From Candidatus Omnitrophota bacterium (GTDB lineage: Bacteria; Omnitrophota; Omnitrophia; Omnitrophales; Aquincolibacteriaceae), in contig CAIOAT010000004.1 in assembly GCA_903856085.1 (NCBI GenBank), positions 84,722 through 131,122 of the forward strand: a stretch of DNA of 46,401 nt, read 5' to 3'. The position numbers were made by a program, and so were the translations under genes. This document shows positions 32,927 through 42,524 of the stretch, piece after piece; positions within the stretch are counted from its first letter, which is position 1; each line of letters starts with the position of its first letter. The notes beneath the pieces were generated by a model. It saw nothing but the letters and a program-made list of their open reading frames with translations, was not told the DNA's origin and made no database searches.

Positions 32927-33949
32927 ATGTTGAATTGTGCGGTTCTTGGCGCCACGGGATACACTGGAGCCGAACTCACGAAGCTGCTTCTGGCCCATCC
33001 CCATGTCCGGGTCTCCCTTCTTACCACCCGGCAGGAAAAACCCATAGCCCTTCGCGAAGTCTTGCCGTCGGTCGCAAAAGACATCAAACTTGAAATTACC
33101 CCTTATTCTTTTGATGCGGTGAAGAAAAAGGCGGACGTTGTTTTTTTGTGTCTACCGCACACTGAGGCTATGGCCGCCGCCGAGCAGCTTCTTGCGGCGG
33201 GCAAGATCGTGATCGATCTTTCTGCGGATTTTCGTCTGAGAGACAGGAAGATTTATGAGAAATGGTATGGCGTGAATCATGTTGCGCCCCAGTATCTTTC
33301 TAAGGCGGTTTATGGGCTTTGCGAGGTGTACAGAGAACAGATTAAAAAAGCGGACCTGATCGCCAATCCCGGGTGTTATCCCACAGGGCCGTCACTTGCG
33401 CTTATCCCGCTTCTTAAGAAAAAACTGATCGATTTCAGGTCTATTATTATCAACGCGGCATCCGGCGTCAGCGGTGCCGGGAAGAAGCTTGCGACCACGA
33501 CTCATTTCTGCGAGGCAAGCGAAAATTATAGCGCCTACAAGGTGAACCGGCATCAGCATACGCCCGAGATCGAACAGACGCTTTCTGCGGCGGCCGGAAA
33601 ACCTGTAAAGATTACGTTCGTGCCGCATCTGCTGCCTGTGAACCGGGGCATTCTTGCAACGATCTATGCTCAAAAGACGGCGAAGACGACAGAAGATGGA
33701 ATTCGGAAGACTCTGGAAAGAGCCTACCAGCAAGCGCCTTTCGTGAGGGTCAAGCCGGCGGGGCAGTACCCGTCCCTGAAGGATGTGCAGCACACAAATT
33801 TTTGTGACATAGGCGTCAGCGTCCAGAAAGAAACGGGGCGCGTGGTGATCATCACGGCGATCGATAATCTTCTCAAGGGTGCGGCGGGACAGGCCGTTCA
33901 GAACATGAACCTCCGGTTCGGTTTTCCGGAAGAAGCGGGGCTCCTTTAG
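32927..33949 (+). CDS. argC: N-acetyl-gamma-glutamyl-phosphate reductase
   Basis: A 340-residue ArgC reducing N-acetylglutamyl phosphate. NADP fold VLGATGYTGAELTKLL, LSADFRLRD, active-site Cys in NPGCYPTGP, ASGVSGAGKK, the HRHQHTPEI-type segment (NRHQHTPEI) and VPHLLPVNRGILATIY. The ATG at 32927 places the dinucleotide fold at the N-terminus as normal. The in-frame TTG at 32849 is the -35 box and cannot be the start. First gene of argC-J-B-D-F-G-H. Confidence 0.96.
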   Translation: MLNCAVLGATGYTGAELTKLLLAHPHVRVSLLTTRQEKPIALREVLPSVAKDIKLEITPYSFDAVKKKADVVFLCLPHTEAMAAAEQLLAAGKIVIDLSADFRLRDRKIYEKWYGVNHVAPQYLSKAVYGLCEVYREQIKKADLIANPGCYPTGPSLALIPLLKKKLIDFRSIIINAASGVSGAGKKLATTTHFCEASENYSAYKVNRHQHTPEIEQTLSAAAGKPVKITFVPHLLPVNRGILATIYAQKTAKTTEDGIRKTLERAYQQAPFVRVKPAGQYPSLKDVQHTNFCDIGVSVQKETGRVVIITAIDNLLKGAAGQAVQNMNLRFGFPEEAGLL

Positions 33950-33982
33950 TACCGCGAGACTATTGGCATGATGGGTTCACGG

Positions 33983-33988
33983 TACAAT
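33983..33988 (+). promoter_or_regulatory. Possible -10 box before argJ
   Basis: TACAAT with no acceptable -35 (TTGGCA is only 14 bp away). It could give an internal start for argJ; weak. Confidence 0.2.
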
Positions 33989-34025
33989 ACTGTTAACCCT
34001 TAAAATGAAATGGAGAACAGTAGAG

Positions 34026-35246
34026 ATGAAAAAACCTTTTTGGAAAAAAGAGAAGAATGGTTCGGTGACTACTCCCAAAGGCTTCGTCGCGGGCGGCATT
34101 CACGCGGGGATCAAGAAGAAAAAGAAAAAATACGATGTTTCTTTGACATATTCTAAAACACCGTGCGTTGCGGCCGGGACTTTCACCACGAACCGCGCGA
34201 AGGCGTGGCCGGTGCTGTATTCGATGAAGGCGATCCATGCCTCTAAACATCATGCGATCCTTGGCACGAGCGGCAACGCGAATTGTCTGAACGGTCCCAT
34301 TGGAAAGAAAGCGGTCGATGAGATCACGTGGGAGGCCGCCAAGTATCTCGATGTTCTTCCTCAGGAAGTCCTGCTTGCGCAGACCGGGATCATCGGCGTT
34401 CCCTTTCCGATCACCTGCGTGAAGCGGGCGATGCCGAAACTTGTGAAGCGACTTTCCGAGACCGGAGGCCATGGCGCGGCCAAAGGGATCTTGACCACCG
34501 ATCTTTCCAGTAAAGAAATTGCGTTATCCTTGGAACTTGGCGGTAAAAAGGTCACGATCGCGGCCTGCGCGAAGGGCGCCGGAATGGTTCATCCGAATAT
34601 GGCGACCATGCTTTGCTTTATTACGACGGACGCGGCGATCACGAAATCTCTTCTCCGGCGCGCGGTACGTCACGCGGCGGATGATACGTTCAATCAAATG
34701 GCGATCGATAATGACATGAGCACCAACGATATGGTGCTTTGCCTCGCGAATGGGGAGGCGGGGAATCCTCCGATCCAGAAGATCGGGAAGGATTACTGGA
34801 TGTTCCGCGAAACATTGGAAGAAGTGATGCGCTATATTGCGCATGAGATGGTGACGGACGGGGAGGGCGTGACGCATGTCTGCCGGCTCCGGGTCTCGGG
34901 CGCAAAAAAGCCTACGGATGCCGAACGAGCGGCGCGGCAGATCGCCAATTCCATGCTTTTTAAGACTATGTTGGCGGGTTCCAATCCGAACTGGGGCCGC
35001 ATCGCGGCCGCGGTCGGTGCGAGCGGCGTGGATTTCAATCCCAATAACTTGAGCATCTGGTTCGGCGATGCGCAAGTGGTCAACCAGGGAAGGTTGCGGG
35101 TGTTGAACCTTCCGAAGGCCCGGCGTATCTTGCAGAAAAAAGAATACACGATCGATGTTGTGATCGGTAAAGGGAGAGGGCGCGCGGATTTCATCACCTC
35201 CGATCTCACGACCAAGTACGTGTTGATCAACGCTGCGTACTCATAG
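34026..35246 (+). CDS. argJ: Glutamate N-acetyltransferase / ornithine acetyltransferase
   Basis: A 406-residue ArgJ that recycles the acetyl group from acetylornithine to glutamate, and in bifunctional forms makes N-acetylglutamate from acetyl-CoA. The self-cleavage site and nucleophile Thr194 are in GAGMVHPNMATML. Others are TPKGFVAGGIHAG, GTSGNANC, QTGIIGVPF, TTDLSSKE and NPNWGRIAAA. The ATG at 34026 has GGAG 10 bp upstream; the earlier ATG at 34005 adds seven residues without a ribosome site. Its presence implies a cyclic acetyl pathway; no argA or argE is in the window. Confidence 0.95.
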   Translation: MKKPFWKKEKNGSVTTPKGFVAGGIHAGIKKKKKKYDVSLTYSKTPCVAAGTFTTNRAKAWPVLYSMKAIHASKHHAILGTSGNANCLNGPIGKKAVDEITWEAAKYLDVLPQEVLLAQTGIIGVPFPITCVKRAMPKLVKRLSETGGHGAAKGILTTDLSSKEIALSLELGGKKVTIAACAKGAGMVHPNMATMLCFITTDAAITKSLLRRAVRHAADDTFNQMAIDNDMSTNDMVLCLANGEAGNPPIQKIGKDYWMFRETLEEVMRYIAHEMVTDGEGVTHVCRLRVSGAKKPTDAERAARQIANSMLFKTMLAGSNPNWGRIAAAVGASGVDFNPNNLSIWFGDAQVVNQGRLRVLNLPKARRILQKKEYTIDVVIGKGRGRADFITSDLTTKYVLINAAYS

Positions 35247-35249
35247 ACC

Positions 35250-36104
35250 ATGAAAGAATACATAGAAAAAGCGCAGGCCCTGATCGAAGCGCTTCCTTAC
35301 ATCCAGAAATTCCGCGGCAAAGAGGTCCTGATCAAGTACGGCGGCGCGGCCCTGACCTATCAGGAGGTCCGCGATATGGTGCTTCAGGATCTTGTGTTCA
35401 TGAGCTATGTGGGGATCCGGCCGATCTTGATCCACGGTGGCGGGAAGTTCATCACGGATGCCATGAAGAAAAAAGGCGTACAGAGCCAGTTCGTGAACGG
35501 CTTACGTGTTACGGATAAAGCGACGATCGAAGTTGTGAATGAAACACTGGCCGAACTCAACCGCAGCATTGTCCATGATATCGAACGCCTTGGGGGTTCC
35601 GCGGTCGGACTTTCCGGGTATGATGCCGAGATCCTGAATGTGGTGAAGCATACCGAAAACGGCGACGTGGGTTTTGTCGGCGATGTTTCTTCGGTCAACA
35701 CGGTGCTCCTCAAGGAATTGACGGAATTCGGAAGGATCCCGGTGATCTTCCCGGTGGGGAAGGGACCGGATGGCGAAATGTATAATGTGAACGCGGATGA
35801 AGCTGCGGCCAATATCGCGTCTGCGATGCATGTTCCGAAATTCATGGTGCTGACGAATGTGAAGGGTATTCTTCGCGATCCTGCGAACGAAGAAACGCTG
35901 ATCCCTTCACTTCACGTGAGCGAGACCCAGCAGTTGATCGATCAGAAGATCATCTCCGGGGGTATGATCCCCAAGGTTAAGGCCTGTATCGACGCGCTCG
36001 AGGGGGGTGTTCAGAAGGCCCACATTATTGACGGTCGCATCACGCATGCCCTTCTGCTTGAAATTTTCACGGACCAAGGTATCGGAACGGAAATCACTCT
36101 TTAA
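35250..36104 (+). CDS. argB: Acetylglutamate kinase
   Basis: A 284-residue amino-acid kinase phosphorylating N-acetylglutamate. It has LIKYGGAAL, the substrate loop LIHGGGKFI, GGSAVGLSGYDAEIL, NVNADEAAANIASA and GGMIPKVKACIDAL. The N-terminal helix before the kinase core (MKEYIEKAQALIEALPYI) is the type seen in hexameric, arginine-inhibited enzymes, so feedback control is plausible. It follows argJ by 3 bp. Confidence 0.96.
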   Translation: MKEYIEKAQALIEALPYIQKFRGKEVLIKYGGAALTYQEVRDMVLQDLVFMSYVGIRPILIHGGGKFITDAMKKKGVQSQFVNGLRVTDKATIEVVNETLAELNRSIVHDIERLGGSAVGLSGYDAEILNVVKHTENGDVGFVGDVSSVNTVLLKELTEFGRIPVIFPVGKGPDGEMYNVNADEAAANIASAMHVPKFMVLTNVKGILRDPANEETLIPSLHVSETQQLIDQKIISGGMIPKVKACIDALEGGVQKAHIIDGRITHALLLEIFTDQGIGTEITL

Positions 36105-36149
36105 AAAAGTGGAACGTTCTCCGGGGAACGGGGAAAGTCTCAAAAATCT

Positions 36150-37373
36150 ATGAAAACGAAAGACGTTCAGAAATTATACGAACAGTACGTGATGCCCACT
36201 TATACCCAGGTGCCGGTGTGTTTGGTGAAGGGAAAGGGCGCGCGTGTCTGGGACCTTGAAGGCAAGGTTTACCTTGATTTTTTTCCGGGCTGGGCTGTTT
36301 CCGGTATCGGGCATTGTCATCCCCTCGTGGTGAACGCGATCAAGGAACAGGCGCGGAAAATGCTTCACGTAGCGAATAATTTCCTGAATGTGAAGCAGGC
36401 CGAGCTTGCGCGAGTTATCGTCGAAGCGTCTTTCCCCGGAAGGGTCTTTTTTTGTAACAGTGGAGCTGAAGCAAACGAAGGCGCGATCAAATTTGCCCGA
36501 AAATACGGAAGCGATACGGGCCGTTTCGAGATCATTACCATGAAGAATTCTTTTCATGGGAGGACACTCGCGGCGATGACCGCGACGGGGCAGGAAAAAT
36601 TCCACCAAGGGTTTCAGCCGCTTGTGGAGAAATTCCGTTACGCAGACTTCAACGATCTTGAGTCTGTAAGAAAACTTGTGAACGATAAGACCATCGCGGT
36701 CATGCTCGAACCGATCCAGGGTGAAGGTGGGGTCCATGTGGCGAGCCGGGATTTTCTTGAAGGGATCCGGAAACTTTGTGACGAGAAGGACATGCTCCTT
36801 ATCCTTGACGAAGTGCAGACAGGTATGGGGCGTACGGGCAAGATGTTCGGATATCAGCATTACTCTCTTGAGCCGGATCTGATGACGCTTGCGAAAACGC
36901 TCGGGGGCGGCGTGCCGATCGGCGCGCTTGTGGTGAATCGGCGGATCAAGCGTGAAGTGTTCGCGCCCGGCATGCATGCCTCGACCTTTGGCGGGAATCC
37001 GCTTGTTTGCGCGGCGAGCCTTGCGGTTTTCAAGGCGATCAAGAAGGACAAATTACTTACGAATACGATCCGGATGGGAGAGCTTCTGGATAAGGAATTC
37101 GAGAAACTTAAGGCCAAGTATCCCGTGATCGAGAGCACTCGAGGTGTGGGGCTGATGCGGGGTCTGAAGCTTAAGGAACCGGCCGCGCCGTATGCGAATG
37201 AAGCGCGGGACGAGGGGCTTCTTATCAACGCGACGCAGGGGGATGTGTTGAGGATCATGCCGCCCATGACGGTTACGGTCAAGGAAATGCGGCTTGGGAT
37301 GAAGATCCTGGAGAATGTTTTTCATAAACTTCAGTTGAAAAAAAAGGAAGGATGCGCATGTTCAAATCATTGA
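36150..37373 (+). CDS. argD: Acetylornithine aminotransferase
   Basis: A 407-residue class III PLP aminotransferase converting acetylglutamate semialdehyde to acetylornithine. It has FFPGWAVSGIGHCHP, FFCNSGAEANEGAIKFAR, FHGRTLAAM, ILDEVQTGMGRTGK and the PLP Lys at about residue 249 in LAKTLGGGVPIGA. The C-terminus ends in KKKEGCACSNH, a Cys-rich tail beyond the normal fold. Its end overlaps argF by 16 bp. Confidence 0.95.
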   Translation: MKTKDVQKLYEQYVMPTYTQVPVCLVKGKGARVWDLEGKVYLDFFPGWAVSGIGHCHPLVVNAIKEQARKMLHVANNFLNVKQAELARVIVEASFPGRVFFCNSGAEANEGAIKFARKYGSDTGRFEIITMKNSFHGRTLAAMTATGQEKFHQGFQPLVEKFRYADFNDLESVRKLVNDKTIAVMLEPIQGEGGVHVASRDFLEGIRKLCDEKDMLLILDEVQTGMGRTGKMFGYQHYSLEPDLMTLAKTLGGGVPIGALVVNRRIKREVFAPGMHASTFGGNPLVCAASLAVFKAIKKDKLLTNTIRMGELLDKEFEKLKAKYPVIESTRGVGLMRGLKLKEPAAPYANEARDEGLLINATQGDVLRIMPPMTVTVKEMRLGMKILENVFHKLQLKKKEGCACSNH

Positions 37374-38287
37374 TCTCGATCAACGATCTCAGCACCGAAG
37401 AGATACGGAAGATCATGGAACTTGCAGCCAAGGTCAAGGCTCGTCCTCAGGAAGTCCGGGACGCACTCGAAGGTCACATCTTTGGTTTTATTTTTGAAAA
37501 GCCCTCGACCCGGACCTGGGTGTCCTTTCAGGCGGGTATTTATTCCATGGGCGGTGGCGCGATCTATCTCGGGCCTGAGGATATCAAACTTGGTATTCGG
37601 GAAGAAGTGCGTGATGTGGCGCGCGTCCTATCGCGCTATCTTTCGGGCGTGGTCATGCGGACCTTTTCCCATTGGACCATTACCGAATTTCAGGATTATT
37701 TTGAGAAGCCTGTGATCAACGGTCTAAGCGACCTCGAGCATCCGTGCCAGGCGCTTGCCGATTACATGACGCTTTATGAAAAGATCCCGGCGGACAAGGA
37801 TCCGGTGCTCGCGTTTGTGGGAGATGGAAATAACGTCCTTCATTCCTTAATGCTTGTGGCTGCGAAACTTGGCGCGAAGATTCATTACGCAACGCCCAAG
37901 AAATATGAGCCCAAGCCCAAGCTTTTGGCGCTCGCCCGGCAGATCGCAAAAAAGACCGGCGCTGTGATCGAGGGTTTTTCTGATCCGGCGGAAGCGGTGA
38001 AGGACGCGGATGCAGTCTACACGGATGTGTGGGTGAGCATGGGCGAAGAAGCGATGCGTCAGAAAAAACTCAAGGATTTCAAAGGGATGCAGGTCAATAA
38101 AGAGCTTTTGAAGAACGCGAAAAAAGATGCGCTCGTGATGCATTGTCTTCCGGCGCACCGGGGTGAAGAGATCACCAACGATGTGATGGAAAGTAAAAAC
38201 TGCGTTGTGTTCGACGAGGCCGAAAACCGGCTCCATATTCAGAAAGCCATTTTACTTTATCTGTTTAACCAAGGAGCAATTCAATGA
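37358..38287 (+). CDS. argF: Ornithine carbamoyltransferase
   Basis: A 309-residue carbamoyltransferase forming citrulline. Carbamoyl phosphate site FEKPSTRTWVSFQ, HPCQALADYMT, ornithine site DVWVSMGEE, and HCLPAHRGEEI. The ATG at 37358 is preferred to 37352 because AAGGAAGG sits 6 bp before it but touches the earlier ATG. It overlaps both argD and argG (ATGA), so the middle of the arginine set is one coupled unit. Confidence 0.96.
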   Translation: MFKSLISINDLSTEEIRKIMELAAKVKARPQEVRDALEGHIFGFIFEKPSTRTWVSFQAGIYSMGGGAIYLGPEDIKLGIREEVRDVARVLSRYLSGVVMRTFSHWTITEFQDYFEKPVINGLSDLEHPCQALADYMTLYEKIPADKDPVLAFVGDGNNVLHSLMLVAAKLGAKIHYATPKKYEPKPKLLALARQIAKKTGAVIEGFSDPAEAVKDADAVYTDVWVSMGEEAMRQKKLKDFKGMQVNKELLKNAKKDALVMHCLPAHRGEEITNDVMESKNCVVFDEAENRLHIQKAILLYLFNQGAIQ

Positions 38288-39468
38288 AGAAAGTGGTCTT
38301 GGCATATTCCGGAGGGCTTGATACCTCCTGCGCAGTGAAATGGCTCGGTGAAAACCACGGGTTGGACGTGATCTGCTTTTGTGCTTTTATCGGCGAGGTG
38401 AAAGATAAAGCTCCTTTGATCAAGCGGGCTCAGGCCGCGGGCGCGATCAAGACCTTTATCGTAGATCTCAAAGAAGAATTCGCCCGGGACTATATTATGC
38501 CGGCGCTTTGGGCGCACGCGCGTTATGAAGGAAAGTATCCGCTCGCTACAGCGCTTGGCCGTCCGCTCATTGCGAAACACCTTGTGGAGGTCGCTCAAAA
38601 AGAAGGAGCGGAATTTGTAGCGCATGGCTGTACGGGCAAGGGGAATGATCAGGTCAGGCTTGAGGTCGGAGTGAGGACCCTCGATTCGGACCTTAAGATC
38701 ATTGCACCGCTTCGCGACTGGGAATTCAAGACGCGCGAAGAAGAAATCGAATATGCCAAAGAACGGCAGATTCCCATCGATGTGACCAAAAAGAGTATCT
38801 ATTCCATTGATAAGAACATCTGGGGTATTGCGATCGAAGCGGGGGTCCTTGAGGATCCGATGGTCGAACCGCCCGAGGATGCGTATGTGATGACTTGTGC
38901 TCCGGGTAAAGCACCGAAGAAGCCGCGCTATATTGAAATTCATTTCGAAAAAGGCGTGCCGGTGAAACTAAATGGTAAGCGGATGCCTCTTGTCGATCTG
39001 ATCGAACATCTGAATACGATCGCGGGCGCGTACGGGGTCGGACGGTTTGACATGATCGAGAACCGGCTTGTGGGGATCAAAAGCCGTGAGGTCTATGAAG
39101 CGCCGGCCGCGGATGTTCTTCTCAAAGCGCACGAGGAGCTCGAAGGGTTTGTGATGGATCGCGAATTTCTCCACTATAAGAGACTGCTCTCTGAGAAATA
39201 CGCGGAGCTTGTCTATTTCGGGCTTTGGTTCTCGCCTTTGAAACAGGCGCTGGATGCTTTCTTTGCATCCAACCAATCTCGCGTGACAGGGAAGGTCCGA
39301 TTTAAGCTCGATCATGGTCACGCGATCTGCGTGGGCCGTGAATCGAAATATGCTCTCTATAAGGAAAAGCTCGCAACCTATTCCAAGGGCGATATGTTTG
39401 ACCGGAAGGCTGCAACCGGTTTCATGAAAATCTGGGGTCTGCCTTACGAGGGGATGGGAAAAAAGTAG
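38284..39468 (+). CDS. argG: Argininosuccinate synthase
   Basis: A 394-residue ATP-dependent ligase of citrulline and aspartate. It starts with the PP-loop LAYSGGLDTSCAVKWL. It also has YPLATALGRPLIAKHLVEVA, AHGCTGKGNDQVRLE, IIAPLRDWEF and FDMIENRLVGIKSREVYEAP. Standard length. The start overlaps the argF stop by 4 bp. Confidence 0.97.
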   Translation: MKKVVLAYSGGLDTSCAVKWLGENHGLDVICFCAFIGEVKDKAPLIKRAQAAGAIKTFIVDLKEEFARDYIMPALWAHARYEGKYPLATALGRPLIAKHLVEVAQKEGAEFVAHGCTGKGNDQVRLEVGVRTLDSDLKIIAPLRDWEFKTREEEIEYAKERQIPIDVTKKSIYSIDKNIWGIAIEAGVLEDPMVEPPEDAYVMTCAPGKAPKKPRYIEIHFEKGVPVKLNGKRMPLVDLIEHLNTIAGAYGVGRFDMIENRLVGIKSREVYEAPAADVLLKAHEELEGFVMDREFLHYKRLLSEKYAELVYFGLWFSPLKQALDAFFASNQSRVTGKVRFKLDHGHAICVGRESKYALYKEKLATYSKGDMFDRKAATGFMKIWGLPYEGMGKK

Positions 39469-39534
39469 TGCAACACGGAAGCTTTTACCGCGGCACGTGA
39501 ATCGTTGCGTTTTGGCGAAAAGAGGGTGACTGAT

Positions 39535-40914
39535 ATGGCGAAACAAATGTGGGGTGGAAGATTCAAAAAGGATATGCATCCGGCGCTCAAGTGTTTTAGC
39601 TACTCACTTGAGACGGATAAGGAGCTTTTTGACGCGGAAATTCTTGTGAATACAGCCTACGCAAAAATGCTCGCGCGGGTCGGTCTTATCACCGCTGCGG
39701 AATCCAGTGCGATCTTGCGCGGTCTCAAGTCGATTGCCCAAGCTTTGAAAGGTCAGGACCTCGCGGCCTACGCCGACCGGTATGAGGATGTTCACACGCT
39801 CATTCAGATGGAACTTGAGAAAAAAGCGGGTGCGGTGGCCAAGAAGATCCACACGGGTCGCAGCCGGAACGATCTTGTCATCACTTCAACGCGCATTTAT
39901 CTCCGGGAGAAGATCGTTCTGATCGAGGACGGCATCCGGAAGCTTCAGAAGAGCCTTGTGGCTGCTGCGGAGAAGGCCGGGGAGATGATCGTTCCGGGCA
40001 TGACGCATCTTCGAAAGGCTCAGCCGGTGCTGCTCGCGCATCATTTGCTGGCCTATGTGGAGATGCTTGAGGAAGACAGGTCGAGACTTCAGGATTCGGC
40101 CAAGCGGGTGAACGTCCTGCCGCTCGGTGCCGCGGCGCTTGCGGGATCGGCGCTGCCGATCGATCAGAAATTTCTCGCCAAGGAATTGGGCTTCAACGGG
40201 ATTGCCAAAAACAGCATGGCTGCGGTGAGCGACCGGGGATCTCTCGCGGAATTCCTGAGCGTTCTTTCTATCTTGTGGGCGCATCTCTCGCGGCTTTCGG
40301 AGGATTTTATCCTCTGGAATTCGGAGGCGTTCGGTTTCGTCGAACTTGATGACGCGTTTGCGACCGGTTCCAGTCTTATGCCGCAAAAGAAAAATCCGGA
40401 CGTGTTCGAACTTGTGCGGGGCAGGGCTGGTGTGATCTTCGGGTATCTCCAGGCCATTTTGACCGTGCAAAAGGGTTTGCCGCTTTCGTACAATCGTGAC
40501 CTTCAGGAAGATAAGCCCGGCGTCTTCGATGCCGTGAAAAAGACCGCGACGGCTCTCGAACTTTTGGCGCTTGCCGTAGGTTCCGCGAGCTGGCACAAGA
40601 AGGCTATTTTGAGATCTCTCGACGATGACAGTCTTTTTGCGACGGACATCTTGGAGTATCTCGTCCGGAAAAAAGTTCCGTTCAGTGAGGCGCATCAACT
40701 TGTGGGTCAGACCGTCCGACATGCACTCGAAACCGAGAAGCGGCTCCGGCAATGGTCCGTTCAGGAATGGCAGAAGTTCTCGCCCAAGTTCGGCGCAGAC
40801 ATCCACGATCTTTTTGACGCGAAGGAATCCGTGAGAGGTAAAATGACGATCGGGAGCACGCATCCCGCGCGGGTGAAACAAGCGATCGCGGAGTGGAAAA
40901 GAGCACTGTCCTGA
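39535..40914 (+). CDS. argH: Argininosuccinate lyase
   Basis: A 459-residue fumarase/aspartase-superfamily lyase that completes arginine synthesis. It has MWGGRFKK at the start, EDVHTLIQMELEKK, HTGRSRNDLV, MTHLRKAQPV and the flexible signature loop GSSLMPQKKNPDVFELVRG. The ATG at 39535 follows AGAGG and matches the family start. The ordinary position of the catalytic Ser in the signature loop is kept. Confidence 0.97.
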   Translation: MAKQMWGGRFKKDMHPALKCFSYSLETDKELFDAEILVNTAYAKMLARVGLITAAESSAILRGLKSIAQALKGQDLAAYADRYEDVHTLIQMELEKKAGAVAKKIHTGRSRNDLVITSTRIYLREKIVLIEDGIRKLQKSLVAAAEKAGEMIVPGMTHLRKAQPVLLAHHLLAYVEMLEEDRSRLQDSAKRVNVLPLGAAALAGSALPIDQKFLAKELGFNGIAKNSMAAVSDRGSLAEFLSVLSILWAHLSRLSEDFILWNSEAFGFVELDDAFATGSSLMPQKKNPDVFELVRGRAGVIFGYLQAILTVQKGLPLSYNRDLQEDKPGVFDAVKKTATALELLALAVGSASWHKKAILRSLDDDSLFATDILEYLVRKKVPFSEAHQLVGQTVRHALETEKRLRQWSVQEWQKFSPKFGADIHDLFDAKESVRGKMTIGSTHPARVKQAIAEWKRALS

Positions 40915-40927
40915 CTTTATTTTTCTT

Positions 40928-40955
40928 TTGATCAAAGGGTAGCCAAGATTACAAT
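40928..40955 (+). promoter_or_regulatory. Possible promoter for lysA
   Basis: TTGATC (40928-40933), 16 bp, TACAAT (40950-40955). The leader would then contain palindromic copy E4-F1. Confidence 0.35.
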
Positions 40956-40957
40956 TT

Positions 40958-41040
40958 CCGCCCGAGTCTTTCTTTTTATGAAGGGCGACTTGGGCGGCCC
41001 CAATCTCAGCGTTGCTTCGATTGATTGGTATTGGGACCGA
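40958..41040 (+). repeat. Composite palindromic element copy E4-F1
   Basis: Left half CCGCCCGAGTC (40958-40968) pairs with GACTTGGGCGG (40987-40997). The right half CGGCCCCAAT pairs with ATTGGGACCG. This is the best intergenic match to coding copy B (GAAGGGC, GGG..., CCCCAAT, ATTGA, GTATTGGGAC), and its right half is nearly identical to 45421-45466. Confidence 0.8.
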
Positions 41041-41081
41041 AAAGCGGAAATTGAACGCAAGTAAGACTGTGAGGTGCTGAT

Positions 41082-42359
41082 ATGCCCCGGACCGATTTTC
41101 ATGAAGAAAAGATGCACGATTTTTATTACAAAAAGGGCGAGCTTTATTGTGACAGGGCCCGCGTCAGTAAAATCCTGAAAAAAACCGGAACGCCCGCCTA
41201 TATTTACAGCTACAAAACCTTCACCGACCATCTCGTGAAGCTTCAAAAGGCGTTCCGCTCCGCGAAGCCGCTTATCTGTTATTCCGTAAAGGCCAACTCG
41301 AATCTTGCGGTTCTCCGCGCCCTTGTCAAAAAAGGGGCGGGTCTCGATATTGTTTCGGGGGGTGAGCTTTTTCGGGCCCGAAAAGTGAAATGCCTGGGCA
41401 AAAGGATTGTTTACGCCGGAGTGGGGAAGACCGCCGAAGAGATCCGTGATGCGATCAAGGCCCGCATCTTGCTTTTTAATGTCGAGTCGATGCCTGAACT
41501 CGAACAAATCAACGTGATCGCCAAGAAGATGCGCCGGAAAGTGAACGTTTCGCTTAGGATCAATCCCAATGTAGATCCTCACACGCACGAATACATCACG
41601 ACAGGCAAAGCCGAGACCAAGTTTGGCATCGATTTCGAGAAGGCGCGCGAGATCTTTAAGGACGCGAAACGTTTTACACATGCCATCGTCTGCGGCGTGC
41701 ATGTGCACATCGGGTCCCAGATCGAGACCGGTGACCCTTTTGTCGAGGCATTCCAAAAGATCGTAGAATTCATTGATGCGCTAGAAGAAACCGGTATCAA
41801 GATCAAGTTCCTGAACTTGGGCGGCGGGCTCGGCGCGATCTATAGCGACGAGAATCCTCAAACCGCGGAGGAATTCGCTCGGAAGATCCTTCCGATCTTC
41901 AAAAAAAGAAAGTTTCAGCTCATTTTTGAGCCTGGCCGTTTTATTGCAGCCAATAGCGGCATTCTCGCGACCCGGGTGATCTATGTGAAGGAGACCGACG
42001 TGAAGAAATTCGCGATCGTGGATGCCGGGATGAACGATTTCATCCGTCCCGCCTTTTACAATGCGTTCCACCATATTTGGCCGGTCATTAAAAATGAAAA
42101 AGCGCACGAGTGGATCTACGATGTGGTGGGTCCGATCTGTGAAAGTGGGGATTTCTTCGCGAAGGATCGCGAGCTCTTGGAAATGCGGGCCGGCGATCAC
42201 CTCGCTCTCATGACGGCAGGCGCTTACGGCTTCACCATGGCTTCCAACTACAATTCCCGTCCCCGCGCCTGCGAAGTCATGGTCAAAGGGAGTACCTTCA
42301 AAGTCGTTCGCAAACGCGAGACCTATCAAGACCTCATCCACGGTGAACGTGTTTCCTGA
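41082..42359 (+). CDS. lysA: Diaminopimelate decarboxylase
   Basis: A 425-residue type III PLP decarboxylase making lysine from meso-diaminopimelate. PLP Lys in CYSVKANSNLAVL, then LDIVSGGELFRA, HVHIGSQI, LNLGGGLGAIY, FEPGRFIAANSG and the DAP-specific GPICESGDFFAKDR with the active-site Cys and Glu. The ATG at 41082 has GAGG nearby. An ATG at 41112 (MHDFYYKKG) with GAAGAAAAG before it is an equally good start. It follows a palindromic element and opens the lysine/polyamine set. Confidence 0.95.
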   Translation: MPRTDFHEEKMHDFYYKKGELYCDRARVSKILKKTGTPAYIYSYKTFTDHLVKLQKAFRSAKPLICYSVKANSNLAVLRALVKKGAGLDIVSGGELFRARKVKCLGKRIVYAGVGKTAEEIRDAIKARILLFNVESMPELEQINVIAKKMRRKVNVSLRINPNVDPHTHEYITTGKAETKFGIDFEKAREIFKDAKRFTHAIVCGVHVHIGSQIETGDPFVEAFQKIVEFIDALEETGIKIKFLNLGGGLGAIYSDENPQTAEEFARKILPIFKKRKFQLIFEPGRFIAANSGILATRVIYVKETDVKKFAIVDAGMNDFIRPAFYNAFHHIWPVIKNEKAHEWIYDVVGPICESGDFFAKDRELLEMRAGDHLALMTAGAYGFTMASNYNSRPRACEVMVKGSTFKVVRKRETYQDLIHGERVS

Positions 42360-42430
42360 CCCTCTCTTCGCAAGGATTTTTGTCTAGCGTCCGACCCCGG
42401 AGACTTTTAGCAAAAAACCTTATTTTGAGT

Positions 42431-42459
42431 TTGATGTGAAAAAAGATTTGATGTAGTAT
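42431..42459 (+). promoter_or_regulatory. Promoter of the homospermidine synthase gene
   Basis: TTGATG (42431-42436), 17 bp, TAGTAT (42454-42459). About 60 bases of leader end in AAAAGGA before the ATG at 42525. Confidence 0.5.
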
Positions 42460-42524
42460 TCGAACCCTTGTTCCTAGTGACGGCAAGCCACAAGCGACTA
42501 TCCACACAAAAGGATTTTTTTAAA

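Noticed and set aside
36174-36977. Long minus-strand open frame opposite argD (similar ones oppose tgt, argH, homospermidine synthase, dapF)
   Set aside because: They lie wholly inside strongly supported plus-strand genes, have no family motifs or ribosome sites, and arise from codon bias.
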